The position numbers and the translations under genes were made by a program. Below the pieces are notes generated by a model that was given only the letters and a program-made list of their open reading frames with translations, was not told the origin of the DNA and ran no database searches. From Pedobacter faecalis (GTDB lineage: Bacteria > Bacteroidota > Bacteroidia > Sphingobacteriales > Sphingobacteriaceae): a DNA stretch of 64,000 nt. The stretch is taken from NCBI RefSeq assembly GCF_030182585.1, contig NZ_JARXOW010000003.1, positions 115,617 to 179,616 on the forward strand, given 5' to 3'. Positions 1 through 7,719 of the stretch are shown piece after piece (the first letter of the stretch is position 1; the number at the start of each line of letters is the position of its first letter).

Positions 1-337
1 GGTGATCGTACACAGATCCGAAGGCCACGACGGCTTCCGGTTTCACTTCGTCGAGCATTTTGCCGAGGTCTGAATAGAAAAGCTTCGGATCGAGCTTGTA
101 ACTGTTTGCCCGTTTTTCCGCCAGCGCCTTTACAGGTTCAAAAACGCCCACAAGCTCCACGTCTGTTTTACCCTTCCTGTTCAATATCCACGGCACATGC
201 CCATGCGCCGTACCTGCTACCGCCAGTCTTAGCGGTTTAGCGGAGCTCTGGGCATATCCGCTGCTGAACGCACCACTCAACATCGCCGCGATTCCGGCAA
301 AAAGCATGTATATTTTAACCCTAATACCGTTATGCAT
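1..337 (-). CDS. Gfo/Idh/MocA-family oxidoreductase, 3' part missing
   Basis: The gene is cut by the left edge of the window; about 112 N-terminal residues are visible. The protein opens with a hydrophobic signal-like segment (residues about 8-32, ending near SSGYAQ) followed by RLAVAGTAHGHV, the nucleotide-binding beta-alpha start typical of Gfo/Idh/MocA dehydrogenases, and then a region (VGVFEPVKALAEKRA) matching the second strand and helix of the Rossmann fold. Exported members of this family are common in Bacteroidota and usually act on sugars or related compounds; the substrate cannot be inferred here. The ATG at 337 overlaps the stop of the upstream MmcQ gene by 8 nt; an internal ATG at 307 is preceded by AGGG and is an equally good start, giving a cleaner signal peptide. 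Confidence 0.75.
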   Translation of the reverse strand, partial: MHNGIRVKIYMLFAGIAAMLSGAFSSGYAQSSAKPLRLAVAGTAHGHVPWILNRKGKTDVELVGVFEPVKALAEKRANSYKLDPKLFYSDLGKMLDEVKPEAVVAFGSVYDH

Positions 338-665
338 ATTTCTGTTGCAGTTTTTTTGACAATTTAATTAATACCAGCTCCCGCGATTCCTTTACGCGCT
401 TCAGGAGCTCCTGATCCGGCATCACCTCCAGCCCCTCCACCTCAATCCATTGGCGCCTGGCAAAATGGGGAGCCTGCCTGATGCCCGGGCGGGCGGCCAG
501 AGCGTCGAACTCTTCGGGATTGCATTTCATACAAAAATGTCCGTCCTCAAGCGAAACCAGCACGAATATCTTTTCCTCCAGCATAAAGCAGAGGTGCCCC
601 CATTTCATGCCCTCGGTGGTCCCGGGCAGGGCCAGACAATGATCTCTGAATGTTTCAATATCCAT
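330..665 (-). CDS. MmcQ/YjbR family protein
   Basis: This 111-residue protein matches the small MmcQ/YjbR fold (CyaY-like, called DNA-binding in databases, with no firm biochemical role). Visible family signs are the opening MDIETFRDHCLALPG, the TEGMKWGHLCFML strand, KIFVLVSLEDG, and the NPEEFDALAARPGI segment followed by the aromatic-rich W-I-E-V strand. The ATG at 665 is chosen because family members start there; a longer frame to 734 adds 23 residues unlike the family. It is divergent from mnmD and runs into the oxidoreductase on the same strand. Confidence 0.8.
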   Translation of the reverse strand: MDIETFRDHCLALPGTTEGMKWGHLCFMLEEKIFVLVSLEDGHFCMKCNPEEFDALAARPGIRQAPHFARRQWIEVEGLEVMPDQELLKRVKESRELVLIKLSKKLQQKYA

Positions 666-723
666 AGCGCGCTTTGAAACTTCTAAAGTTAAACTTATTC
701 GTGAAACCCTCATGCACATTTTA

Positions 724-731
724 TAAGTTTG
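724..731 (+). promoter_or_regulatory. TAnnTTTG promoter box before mnmD
   Basis: The octamer TAAGTTTG matches the Bacteroidota -7 element TAnnTTTG and is followed by C. It ends only 5 nt before the chosen mnmD ATG, so a transcript starting at the usual distance would have almost no leader. No convincing -33 TTTG is seen. Confidence 0.5.
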
Positions 732-736
732 CAAAG

Positions 737-1405
737 ATGAACAGGATTACGCAGACGGCCGACGGTTCGAATACCCTTTACAGTGAGAGCATTGGTGAAC
801 ACTATCATTCCAAACACGGCGCACTGCAGGAAAGCAGACATGTATTTGTTGATGCGGGCCTGAAACATGCTATCGGGCGTTTCCCCGGTAGGGAGATTTC
901 CATCCTTGAAGTAGGCTTCGGCACCGGCCTTAATTTCTTACTCAGTGCCGCGACTGCCCATGAGGCCGGTGTACCGTTAAATTATGTGGCCCTGGAGGCT
1001 TTTCCCTTACGCGCGGAAGAGCTTGAACTAACGGGCTACGGCGCTTATGTGCCTTCGGAGCTCTGGCAAAGCGTGCTGCTGAACTATGGAAAAGCTTTAC
1101 AGCAAAGCGTGGAAATAATCCCGGCGCAGCGTCTCAAAATCCATCATACATACCTTCACAGGCACGAAACCATTACAACTTTCGATCTGCTGTATTACGA
1201 TGCGTTTTCTGTACAACACCAGCCTGAAATGTGGACCGATGAGATCATCGCACATGCGAGCCGTTTTTTGAAGCCCGGCGGCATCTTTGTAACTTATGCC
1301 ATTACAGGCAAACTGAAACGTGCCCTTAAAAGCCTCGGGTTCGATATTGAGAAACTCCCTGGCGCACCCGGTAAGCGGGAAATGCTTCGCGCCATTAAAA
1401 TTTAA
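737..1405 (+). CDS. mnmD: tRNA (mnm5s2U34) methyltransferase MnmD
   Basis: The 222-residue protein is the stand-alone methyltransferase form of the MnmC N-terminal domain (DUF752/COG4121), which uses SAM to make the last methylation of 5-methylaminomethyl-2-thiouridine at the tRNA wobble position. The SAM motif LEVGFGTGLNFL lies at about residues 52-63, followed by the acidic LEAFPL strand, the DLLYYDAFSVQHQPEMW segment characteristic of the family, and the C-terminal GAPGKREMLRA motif. The oxidase half found in enterobacterial MnmC is absent, as is usual for Bacteroidota. The start at 737 removes 21 atypical residues and sits just after a promoter box. mazG follows 8 nt downstream, so the two are probably co-transcribed. 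Confidence 0.9.
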   Translation: MNRITQTADGSNTLYSESIGEHYHSKHGALQESRHVFVDAGLKHAIGRFPGREISILEVGFGTGLNFLLSAATAHEAGVPLNYVALEAFPLRAEELELTGYGAYVPSELWQSVLLNYGKALQQSVEIIPAQRLKIHHTYLHRHETITTFDLLYYDAFSVQHQPEMWTDEIIAHASRFLKPGGIFVTYAITGKLKRALKSLGFDIEKLPGAPGKREMLRAIKI

Positions 1406-1413
1406 ACTGCCAT

Positions 1414-2220
1414 ATGCCAAATAACATACCTCCGCCAACCGCTACTGATCCAAGCTCTGCGTTTCAGCGCCTGCTTACCGTTATAGATACCCTGCGTACG
1501 GAATGCCCCTGGGATAAAAAGCAGACCATGGAAACCTTGCGGCATCTGACCATTGAGGAGACTTATGAGCTATCTGACGCTATCCTTGAGGGTAACCTCG
1601 ATGAGGTTAAGAAGGAACTGGGCGATGTCATGATGCACCTGGTCTTTTATGCCCGGATTGCGTCGGAAACCCAGCAATTTGATATCGTGGATGTGCTCAA
1701 CAGTGTATGCGATAAGCTCGTGAACCGCCATCCGCATATTTATGGCGATGTAAATGTTCACGATGAGCAGGACGTGAAGCGGAACTGGGAGAAACTGAAA
1801 CTGAAAGAGGGCAACAAATCTGTGCTTGCCGGTGTGCCGGCGGGACTCCCATCTCTGGTGAAGGCAAGCCGTATCCAGGAAAAAGCGCGGGGCGTAGGGT
1901 TCGATTGGGACAATAAAGAACAGGTTTGGCAAAAGGTTGAGGAAGAACTCCAGGAATTTAAAGACGAATATAACGGTGCCGATCAAAAAGACATTGACCT
2001 CGACAAGGCCGAATCTGAATTTGGCGACCTGCTGTTCTCGCTGATCAACTATGCGAGGTTTGTAAACATCAATCCGGAAAATGCACTGGAAAAAACCAAC
2101 AAGAAGTTCATTAAGCGTTTCCAGTACCTGGAGTCGAAAGCGAAAGAACAAGGCAAAGCACTTCAGGACATGACACTCGCTGAAATGGACGTCTACTGGA
2201 ACGAGGCTAAAAAACTATAA
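1414..2220 (+). CDS. mazG: Nucleoside triphosphate pyrophosphohydrolase MazG
   Basis: MazG hydrolyses (d)NTPs to monophosphates and pyrophosphate and is thought to clean damaged nucleotides from the pool. The 268 residues contain two tandem MazG domains: the first (about 20-115) has the EETYE metal-binding motif and KKELGDVM; the second (about 150-240) has VEEELQEF and ESEFGDLLFSLINYARF. CPWDKKQT near residue 32 is the usual family opening. Length is normal for two-domain MazG. It lies directly behind mnmD and converges on the DEAD-box gene with only 5 nt between the stops. Confidence 0.95.
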   Translation: MPNNIPPPTATDPSSAFQRLLTVIDTLRTECPWDKKQTMETLRHLTIEETYELSDAILEGNLDEVKKELGDVMMHLVFYARIASETQQFDIVDVLNSVCDKLVNRHPHIYGDVNVHDEQDVKRNWEKLKLKEGNKSVLAGVPAGLPSLVKASRIQEKARGVGFDWDNKEQVWQKVEEELQEFKDEYNGADQKDIDLDKAESEFGDLLFSLINYARFVNINPENALEKTNKKFIKRFQYLESKAKEQGKALQDMTLAEMDVYWNEAKKL

Positions 2221-2225
2221 TACTC

Positions 2226-2843
2226 CTATTCTGCTTCTATAACGACCGGAAAATTCATGAACTCGTCGACAATCCGGTTTAGCTTAGGATGAAACGACTG
2301 CGCAAAGAACAGGTGCTGGCACTTCCCTGAACTTCTGGCAAGTTCAAAAACCTGCAACTGCAATCCCTTGGCCATCAGTTCATCTGCGTCGTCCGCAATA
2401 AACATCTGGAGTTTATTCAGGTTCAACCCAAGCTTCAGGTAAACGGCTCTTGCCCGTTTAGGTGTAGCTATCACAATATCGGTTCCGGCAGAAAGTTCAT
2501 CGATCTCATCGTCCATGCCAGTCGCATCAGATAATAGCATAACCCGAAGATCACGGCGCTGACTCAGCAACTTAAAATGCTCCAGAACCTGACTGCCACG
2601 CGTTTCATCCGGGACCAGGACAAGCACTTTAGGTGCCTCGTCTTCAGTGTACTTCATCCGCATGAGCACGCCTAGTACATAAGCAGTTGATTTGCCCGCA
2701 CCCTCGGGCGCCAGTGCAATCAAATCCTGCCCGCCCACAATGCGCGACAAAGTCTTGGCTTGTATCTCTCTTGCAGACTCATATCCGGCTTCCTGCATTG
2801 ATGCGATCAGCGGCTTCGTTAGTTTTAGTTTCTCTAGTGACAC
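2226..2843 (-). CDS. DEAD-box-like protein with only the first RecA domain
   Basis: The 205-residue protein follows the N-terminal half of a DEAD-box RNA helicase: an opening like SLEKLKLTKPL, a Q motif around REIQAKTL, a Walker A loop APEGAGKST, a motif Ia-like PDETRG, motif Ib-like IATPKR, and motif II written as DDAD rather than DEAD. Motif III, normally SAT, reads AQS. The second RecA domain (motifs IV-VI) is absent, and mazG ends 5 nt beyond the stop, so it was not simply split off next door. Helicase activity is therefore doubtful; an ATP- or RNA-binding role is possible. The first codon is GTG; it is preferred because the residues after it align with the normal start of the family. Confidence 0.75.
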   Translation of the reverse strand: MSLEKLKLTKPLIASMQEAGYESAREIQAKTLSRIVGGQDLIALAPEGAGKSTAYVLGVLMRMKYTEDEAPKVLVLVPDETRGSQVLEHFKLLSQRRDLRVMLLSDATGMDDEIDELSAGTDIVIATPKRARAVYLKLGLNLNKLQMFIADDADELMAKGLQLQVFELARSSGKCQHLFFAQSFHPKLNRIVDEFMNFPVVIEAE

Positions 2844-2908
2844 TTTGCTGGTATATATGGCCCAATGAAGGCAGACAGGGCAAATTTAACAGAAATTTAA
2901 AGAACTCT

Positions 2909-2920
2909 GGTATGCATACC
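2909..2920. repeat. 12-bp perfect palindrome GGTATGCATACC
   Basis: GGTATGCATACC is a perfect 12-bp palindrome lying between the divergent DEAD-like gene and susC, roughly 60-70 bases upstream of the predicted susC transcription start. Its size and place suit an operator half-site pair for a dimeric regulator, but no regulator is encoded next to it. Confidence 0.45.
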
Positions 2921-2965
2921 CGCATTACATAACGCAGTCTTCACACAGACTTCAAGTGCTGCCTC

Positions 2966-2973
2966 TAGTTTTG
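2966..2973 (+). promoter_or_regulatory. TAnnTTTG promoter box before susC
   Basis: TAGTTTTG followed by C matches the Bacteroidota -7 consensus, 23 nt before the susC ATG. It would give a leader of roughly 15-17 nt. A -33 element is not clear. Confidence 0.55.
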
Positions 2974-2996
2974 CCGCAAACAAATCAATCAAAATT

Positions 2997-5900
2997 ATGA
3001 GAAAAAAGCTACTCATGTTCGGCCTGCTGCTGTTCACTTTAAGCAGTGCCGCGTTTGCCCAGCACCTTGTTAAAGGCGTGGTAAGCGATGCAAAAGGAAC
3101 GGGCATTCCGGGTGTAAGCATCCGGGAACTAAACACCAAGAAGGTCGCTGTCACCGATTTTGAAGGCAGATACACGATTGAGGTGCCTGAAGATGCGACA
3201 CTTTCATTTACTTATATCGGTTATACAACCCAGGAGCTGTCGGTCGACGGCCGCAGCGAGTTGAATGTTACCTTGCAGGAAGATTCAAAAACGCTTGGTG
3301 AAGTAGTTGTTACGGCAATTGGCATCAAGCAGCAAAAGAAAAAGCTGGGCTATGCAACCCAGGAAGTTAATACAGAGGTCCTGGCGCAGGCAAAGACGAT
3401 GAATCTTGGAAACGCACTATCGGGGCAAGTGGCTGGTCTTACCGTAAATAACCCAACCGGTATGTTCCAGGCGCCCTCATTCTCGCTTCGCGGTAAGAGC
3501 CCGCTGATCGTCATTGATGGTATACCTGTGGAGACAGATTTTTTCGATGTGTCTTCAGACAACATTGCCAATATCAACGTATTAAAAGGGACTACCGCCT
3601 CGGCATTATATGGCTCAAGGGGCAAAAACGGTGCTATCCTGATCACGACCAAAAATGCTGACAAGGAAGGGCTCGAAATCGGGATTAAGACCAATAACAT
3701 GGTAACTGCCGGTTTCACTGTCTTCCCCGAAACGCAGACTGAGTACGGTAACGGATCAAATGGCAAGTACGAGTTTTGGGACGGCGAGGATGGTGGTATT
3801 TCAGATGGCGACATGATCTGGGGTCCAAAGTTTGAGCCTGGAGTTATGGTTGCACAATGGAACAGCCCGATTCGCAACAAACAGACCGGCGAAGTTATTC
3901 CATGGTGGGGCAATGTAAAAGGTACGATCTATGACGACAAGTCGAAATACGAGCGTGTGCCTACACCATGGGTAAGACACGACAACCTGAACGAATTTTT
4001 GAGGCCGGGAATAGTAACGAATAACGACTTCTCTGTCGCCTACAAAGGTGCAAAGGCGCAGTTCTATGCCTCTGGAAAATACGCTTTTCAACGTGGCCAG
4101 GTACCAAACACCTCGCTCACAACCGGTGGCGCCAATTTTAACTCCTCCTTCAAGCTGACCTCGGACCTTCAGCTGGATGCCTCCTTAACTTACAATAAGG
4201 TTACCACGCCAAACTATCCGCGCTATGGCTACGGACCCAAAAACCACATGTACACCATCCTGATATGGATGGGCGACGACGTAAACGGCAAGGAACTGAA
4301 TCAGCATAGATACGTTCCGGGTCTGGAGGGCTATCGCCAGGCAAACTATAACTACGCCTGGTACAACAATCCATACTTCGCCGCAGAGGAACTGGAACAG
4401 AGCCTGAACAGAGACGTTCTGTCCGGATTAGCTAAGCTGAACTGGCAGGCTCTTCCCAGCCTAAATCTGCAGCTTAGGGCCTCCGGCCGGCAGCGGCAAT
4501 CTTTCGAGGATATGCAAAGTCCGAAGTCTTACATGAACTACGGCGATTCCAGGAACGGAGATTACAAGATGTGGAATAATAAACAGCTTAATGTAGACCT
4601 CGACTTCCTGGCTTCTTTCCATAAGCCAATTACCAGTGATGTTCATTTCACATTGAACGCAGGAGCCTCGACGCTGAACCGGGAAATCCAACAGGAAAAT
4701 GCTTCCAGTGATGGTTTGATCGTACCCTTTGTATACAGTCTGAACAACACTCAAGGTCCGGTAATGGCGGGCAACTACTATGAGCAAAAGTCTATTCGAA
4801 GTGTTTACGGATCAGCCACGTTCGACCTGTTTAATGCTGTATTTCTCAACGTTACCGGAAGAAATGACTGGTCGTCTACGCTAACAAAGGAGAACCGGTC
4901 ATACTTCTACCCATCGGCTTCCCTGAGCACCATCGTATCAGATTATATAGCTCTGCCGAAGGTTTTCGACTACCTAAAATTATACTCCTCCTGGGCACAG
5001 GTATCAAGCGATCTCGCTCCTTACAGCATTGGTGCTACCTACAATAAAGACCTTACTTACGGCGCCATACCATCTGTCAGCTACCCCTCGGGAATCGTGA
5101 ACCCGAACATCAGACCGGAAAAATCTACCTCATACGAGCTTGGTCTGGCAACTTCCCTGTTTAAAAAGCTAGATCTGGAATTCACCTATTACAATGTGAA
5201 GGATGAAAACCAGATTATAGATTTGAGTACTTCTGAAGCCTCTGGCTTTACGTCAAGAAAAGTAAATGGCAACATTTACCGGACGCAAGGCTTGGAGATT
5301 ATGGCGAATTTCAACGCTGTTAAAAACAACAACTTCAGATGGGATGTGGCCGCAAACTGGACCACATCCGAAAAAAGACTTACGGAAATCTATGAGAACC
5401 AGGCAAAGTTTGGGAACCTGGTGTTGAACGATCGTGCCGACAGCTACTATGGCCGTGTATGGCAAAAAAGCGCTTCGGGTGAGGTGATCCTGGATGCGAA
5501 TACTGGTCTGCCTACACGCGATAACTTTTACACGAACCTGGGCCATCTTGATCCAAGCTGGCGACTAGGCCTCCAGAACCGCTTTAACATCAAGGGCTTT
5601 GATGTCAACATTGATATCGACGGCGCCTGGGGTGGCATTATGCGCTCTGTTACCATCGAAAAGATGTGGTGGGGCGGTAAGCATCCCAATTCTGTTGAAT
5701 ACCGTGATGCCGAATATGCTGCCGGTAAACCGGTGTATGTACCAAAGGGAGTCGTCATTACGGGCGGCGAGTTAAAGCGCGATGTAAATGGTGTTGTACT
5801 TTCCGATACGCGGACTTACAGGCCTAACACGACTGCCGTAAACTGGCAAACCTGGAGTCAGGTATATCCTTACCAGGCACAGGTGATGGAATCAGAGAGT

Positions 5901-6140
5901 GAGCAGTTTGCCAATGTATTCGACCGCTCCTTCTTCAAATTAAGACGCATCTCGGTGGGCTACGATCTGGCAAAAATTGTTAAGATCGGCACGCTCAAAT
6001 CAATTCATCTGTCGGCCTACAGTTATAATCCGCTGATGTGGAAAAAGATGCCATTGCTCGATCCCGATTTTGGCAATGACAACGATCTTCAGGATCCATC
6101 CGCACGATTCATAGGCATGTCCCTAAATGTTAAACTTTAA
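2997..6140 (+). CDS. SusC/RagA-family TonB-linked outer membrane protein
   Basis: This 1047-residue protein is a SusC-type TonB-dependent outer-membrane transporter. It has a cleavable signal peptide (residues 1-21, ending AAFA), a carboxypeptidase-regulatory-like domain (about 25-100, with IPGVSIRE and FTYIGYTTQELSV), the GEVVVTAIG linker that marks SusC N-termini, a plug domain with LRGKSPLIVIDGIP and ALYGSRGKNGAILITTK, and a long beta-barrel ending in a typical C-terminal strand (FIGMSLNVKL). It forms an obligate pair with the SusD lipoprotein immediately downstream, which acts as the lid. No glycoside hydrolase, sulfatase or regulator is adjacent; the next gene is a phospholipase C, so the cargo may be a phospholipid-derived compound rather than a glycan. 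That is inference. Confidence 0.95.
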   Translation: MRKKLLMFGLLLFTLSSAAFAQHLVKGVVSDAKGTGIPGVSIRELNTKKVAVTDFEGRYTIEVPEDATLSFTYIGYTTQELSVDGRSELNVTLQEDSKTLGEVVVTAIGIKQQKKKLGYATQEVNTEVLAQAKTMNLGNALSGQVAGLTVNNPTGMFQAPSFSLRGKSPLIVIDGIPVETDFFDVSSDNIANINVLKGTTASALYGSRGKNGAILITTKNADKEGLEIGIKTNNMVTAGFTVFPETQTEYGNGSNGKYEFWDGEDGGISDGDMIWGPKFEPGVMVAQWNSPIRNKQTGEVIPWWGNVKGTIYDDKSKYERVPTPWVRHDNLNEFLRPGIVTNNDFSVAYKGAKAQFYASGKYAFQRGQVPNTSLTTGGANFNSSFKLTSDLQLDASLTYNKVTTPNYPRYGYGPKNHMYTILIWMGDDVNGKELNQHRYVPGLEGYRQANYNYAWYNNPYFAAEELEQSLNRDVLSGLAKLNWQALPSLNLQLRASGRQRQSFEDMQSPKSYMNYGDSRNGDYKMWNNKQLNVDLDFLASFHKPITSDVHFTLNAGASTLNREIQQENASSDGLIVPFVYSLNNTQGPVMAGNYYEQKSIRSVYGSATFDLFNAVFLNVTGRNDWSSTLTKENRSYFYPSASLSTIVSDYIALPKVFDYLKLYSSWAQVSSDLAPYSIGATYNKDLTYGAIPSVSYPSGIVNPNIRPEKSTSYELGLATSLFKKLDLEFTYYNVKDENQIIDLSTSEASGFTSRKVNGNIYRTQGLEIMANFNAVKNNNFRWDVAANWTTSEKRLTEIYENQAKFGNLVLNDRADSYYGRVWQKSASGEVILDANTGLPTRDNFYTNLGHLDPSWRLGLQNRFNIKGFDVNIDIDGAWGGIMRSVTIEKMWWGGKHPNSVEYRDAEYAAGKPVYVPKGVVITGGELKRDVNGVVLSDTRTYRPNTTAVNWQTWSQVYPYQAQVMESESEQFANVFDRSFFKLRRISVGYDLAKIVKIGTLKSIHLSAYSYNPLMWKKMPLLDPDFGNDNDLQDPSARFIGMSLNVKL

Positions 6141-6168
6141 TCAGATGACTGCATCAAAACTCATTGAC

Positions 6169-7653
6169 ATGAAAAAAATGCTATACGGCATCATCGCCGC
6201 CCTGTTGTTCCTGAGCGCCTGCAAGGACCAGGATCTTATGAATATCGACCCAAACAGGCCGACAGAAACGCACCCACAGCTGCAGCTTACAAAGATTGAG
6301 TGGGAAGCTTTTCGTGCCTTTGGCGGAACAAGTCCGCTTTACGCCACGCGCATGCTGGTACAGACTGATGGAGAGAGCGAAGGGCAGTACTTTAAATGGG
6401 GAAGGGGAAGTTTCGGTCCCTACTCCTTATTGAGAGACGTGACAAAAATGTCGGAAGAAGCTACACGCATCAATGACAACACTTATATTGCCCTGGCCAA
6501 GTTTTTCAGAGCCTACTACTTTTACAACCTTACACTGACGTTCGGTGATATCCCATACAGCGAGGCACTGAAAGGAGAATCACCTGATGGTTATCGTGCA
6601 CCGGCTTACGACACGCAAAAGGCGGTATTTCAGGGTATCCTGAAGGAGCTTGAGGAAGCCAATGGTATGCTGAAAGGCACAAACGCGATCATTTCGGGCG
6701 ACATCATCTATAAAGGGAGCCCTGATCAATGGCGGCGCCTGATCAATGCTTTCAGGCTAAAAGTGCTGATTAGTTTGTCGAAAAAAGAGGGCGAGGGCGA
6801 CATGAATATCAAACAGGCTTTTACCCAAATCGCGCAAAATGAACCTCTGCTGCGAAGCGGTGGCGACGACGGACAGCTCGTGTTTCTTGATCAGCAGGGC
6901 AACCGCTATCCGGAATTTAACTCCAGCGGTTTCGGTTCAGGTATGTACATGTCATCTACGTTCATTGAAGAATTGCAGGAACGTAAGGATCCGAGACTGT
7001 TTTTGTACACCACGCAGACCAAGATTGCAAAAGAAGCGGGTAAGGCGACCGACGACTTTACCGCCTACGAAGGTGGCGACCCGGCAGCACCATACGCAGA
7101 GACCAACCTGAAAGCCGCCGAAGGGAGGGTATCGAAGGTGAACGATCGCTTCCCGAGCGACCCTACAAACGAACCCATGGTCCTTATGGGTTATGCAGAG
7201 CAGGAGCTGATCCTTGCGGAAGCCATCATCAGGAACTGGACGTCTGGAGATGCCGCTATGCATTATCGGAACGGCGTAAAAGCCTCTTTTAAGTTCTACG
7301 AGACCTACGCTAAAGGCTATGCAAGCTATGTTTCGGAAGACAACGCAGAAGCCTATCTTGACCTGCCTGTAAATGATTTCATGGAGGCTGGTACTTTTGA
7401 CGAGAAACTTGAACTGATCATCACGCAAAAATACCTTCGGACTTTTTTCCAGTCGGGCTGGACCGCTTTCTATGACAACCTGCGGACGGGTTATCCAGAA
7501 TTCAGGCGGCAGCCTGGCGTAGCCATTCCCTACCGCTGGATCTATCCGCAGTCGGAGTACGACAACAACCGCGATAACGTATCAGCAGCCATAGAACGCC
7601 AGTTTGGTACAGGTAACGATAACATCAACCGCCAGGTTTGGTGGCTGAAATAA
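6169..7653 (+). CDS. SusD/RagB-family outer membrane lipoprotein
   Basis: The 494-residue product is a surface lipoprotein of the SusD-like_2 group, which caps a SusC transporter and binds its cargo. The start at 6169 gives a clean lipoprotein signal with lipobox LSAC at residues 15-18; an earlier in-frame ATG at 6145 would put eight extra residues before it. NIDPNRPTETHPQLQ is the usual SusD-like_2 opening, helical TPR-like segments follow (for example YIALAKFFRAYYFYNLTLTFGDIPY), and the C-terminus ends with the QVWWLK type of tail seen in this group. It begins 28 nt after susC and is clearly in the same operon. Confidence 0.93.
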   Translation: MKKMLYGIIAALLFLSACKDQDLMNIDPNRPTETHPQLQLTKIEWEAFRAFGGTSPLYATRMLVQTDGESEGQYFKWGRGSFGPYSLLRDVTKMSEEATRINDNTYIALAKFFRAYYFYNLTLTFGDIPYSEALKGESPDGYRAPAYDTQKAVFQGILKELEEANGMLKGTNAIISGDIIYKGSPDQWRRLINAFRLKVLISLSKKEGEGDMNIKQAFTQIAQNEPLLRSGGDDGQLVFLDQQGNRYPEFNSSGFGSGMYMSSTFIEELQERKDPRLFLYTTQTKIAKEAGKATDDFTAYEGGDPAAPYAETNLKAAEGRVSKVNDRFPSDPTNEPMVLMGYAEQELILAEAIIRNWTSGDAAMHYRNGVKASFKFYETYAKGYASYVSEDNAEAYLDLPVNDFMEAGTFDEKLELIITQKYLRTFFQSGWTAFYDNLRTGYPEFRRQPGVAIPYRWIYPQSEYDNNRDNVSAAIERQFGTGNDNINRQVWWLK

Positions 7654-7676
7654 TTTGTACCTTTATAAAATGCACC

Positions 7677-7705
7677 GGTGCCGGGCGCCCAGGCGACCCG
7701 GCACC
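7677..7705 (+). other. GC-rich hairpin between susD and phospholipase C
   Basis: GGTGCCGGG (7677-7685) and CCCGGCACC (7697-7705) form a perfect 9-bp stem with an 11-nt loop in the 66-bp gap between the two genes. Only three T residues follow, so it is a poor terminator; it may instead set relative expression or protect the upstream mRNA end. Confidence 0.55.
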
Positions 7706-7719
7706 TTTACTAAGAAGAC

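Noticed and set aside
3350..3913. Long antisense open frame opposite susC (187 codons)
   Set aside because: It is a shadow of the susC reading frame with no ribosome site or protein-like composition. The same holds for the frames opposite mazG (1570-2151) and opposite the RND permease (42071-42589).
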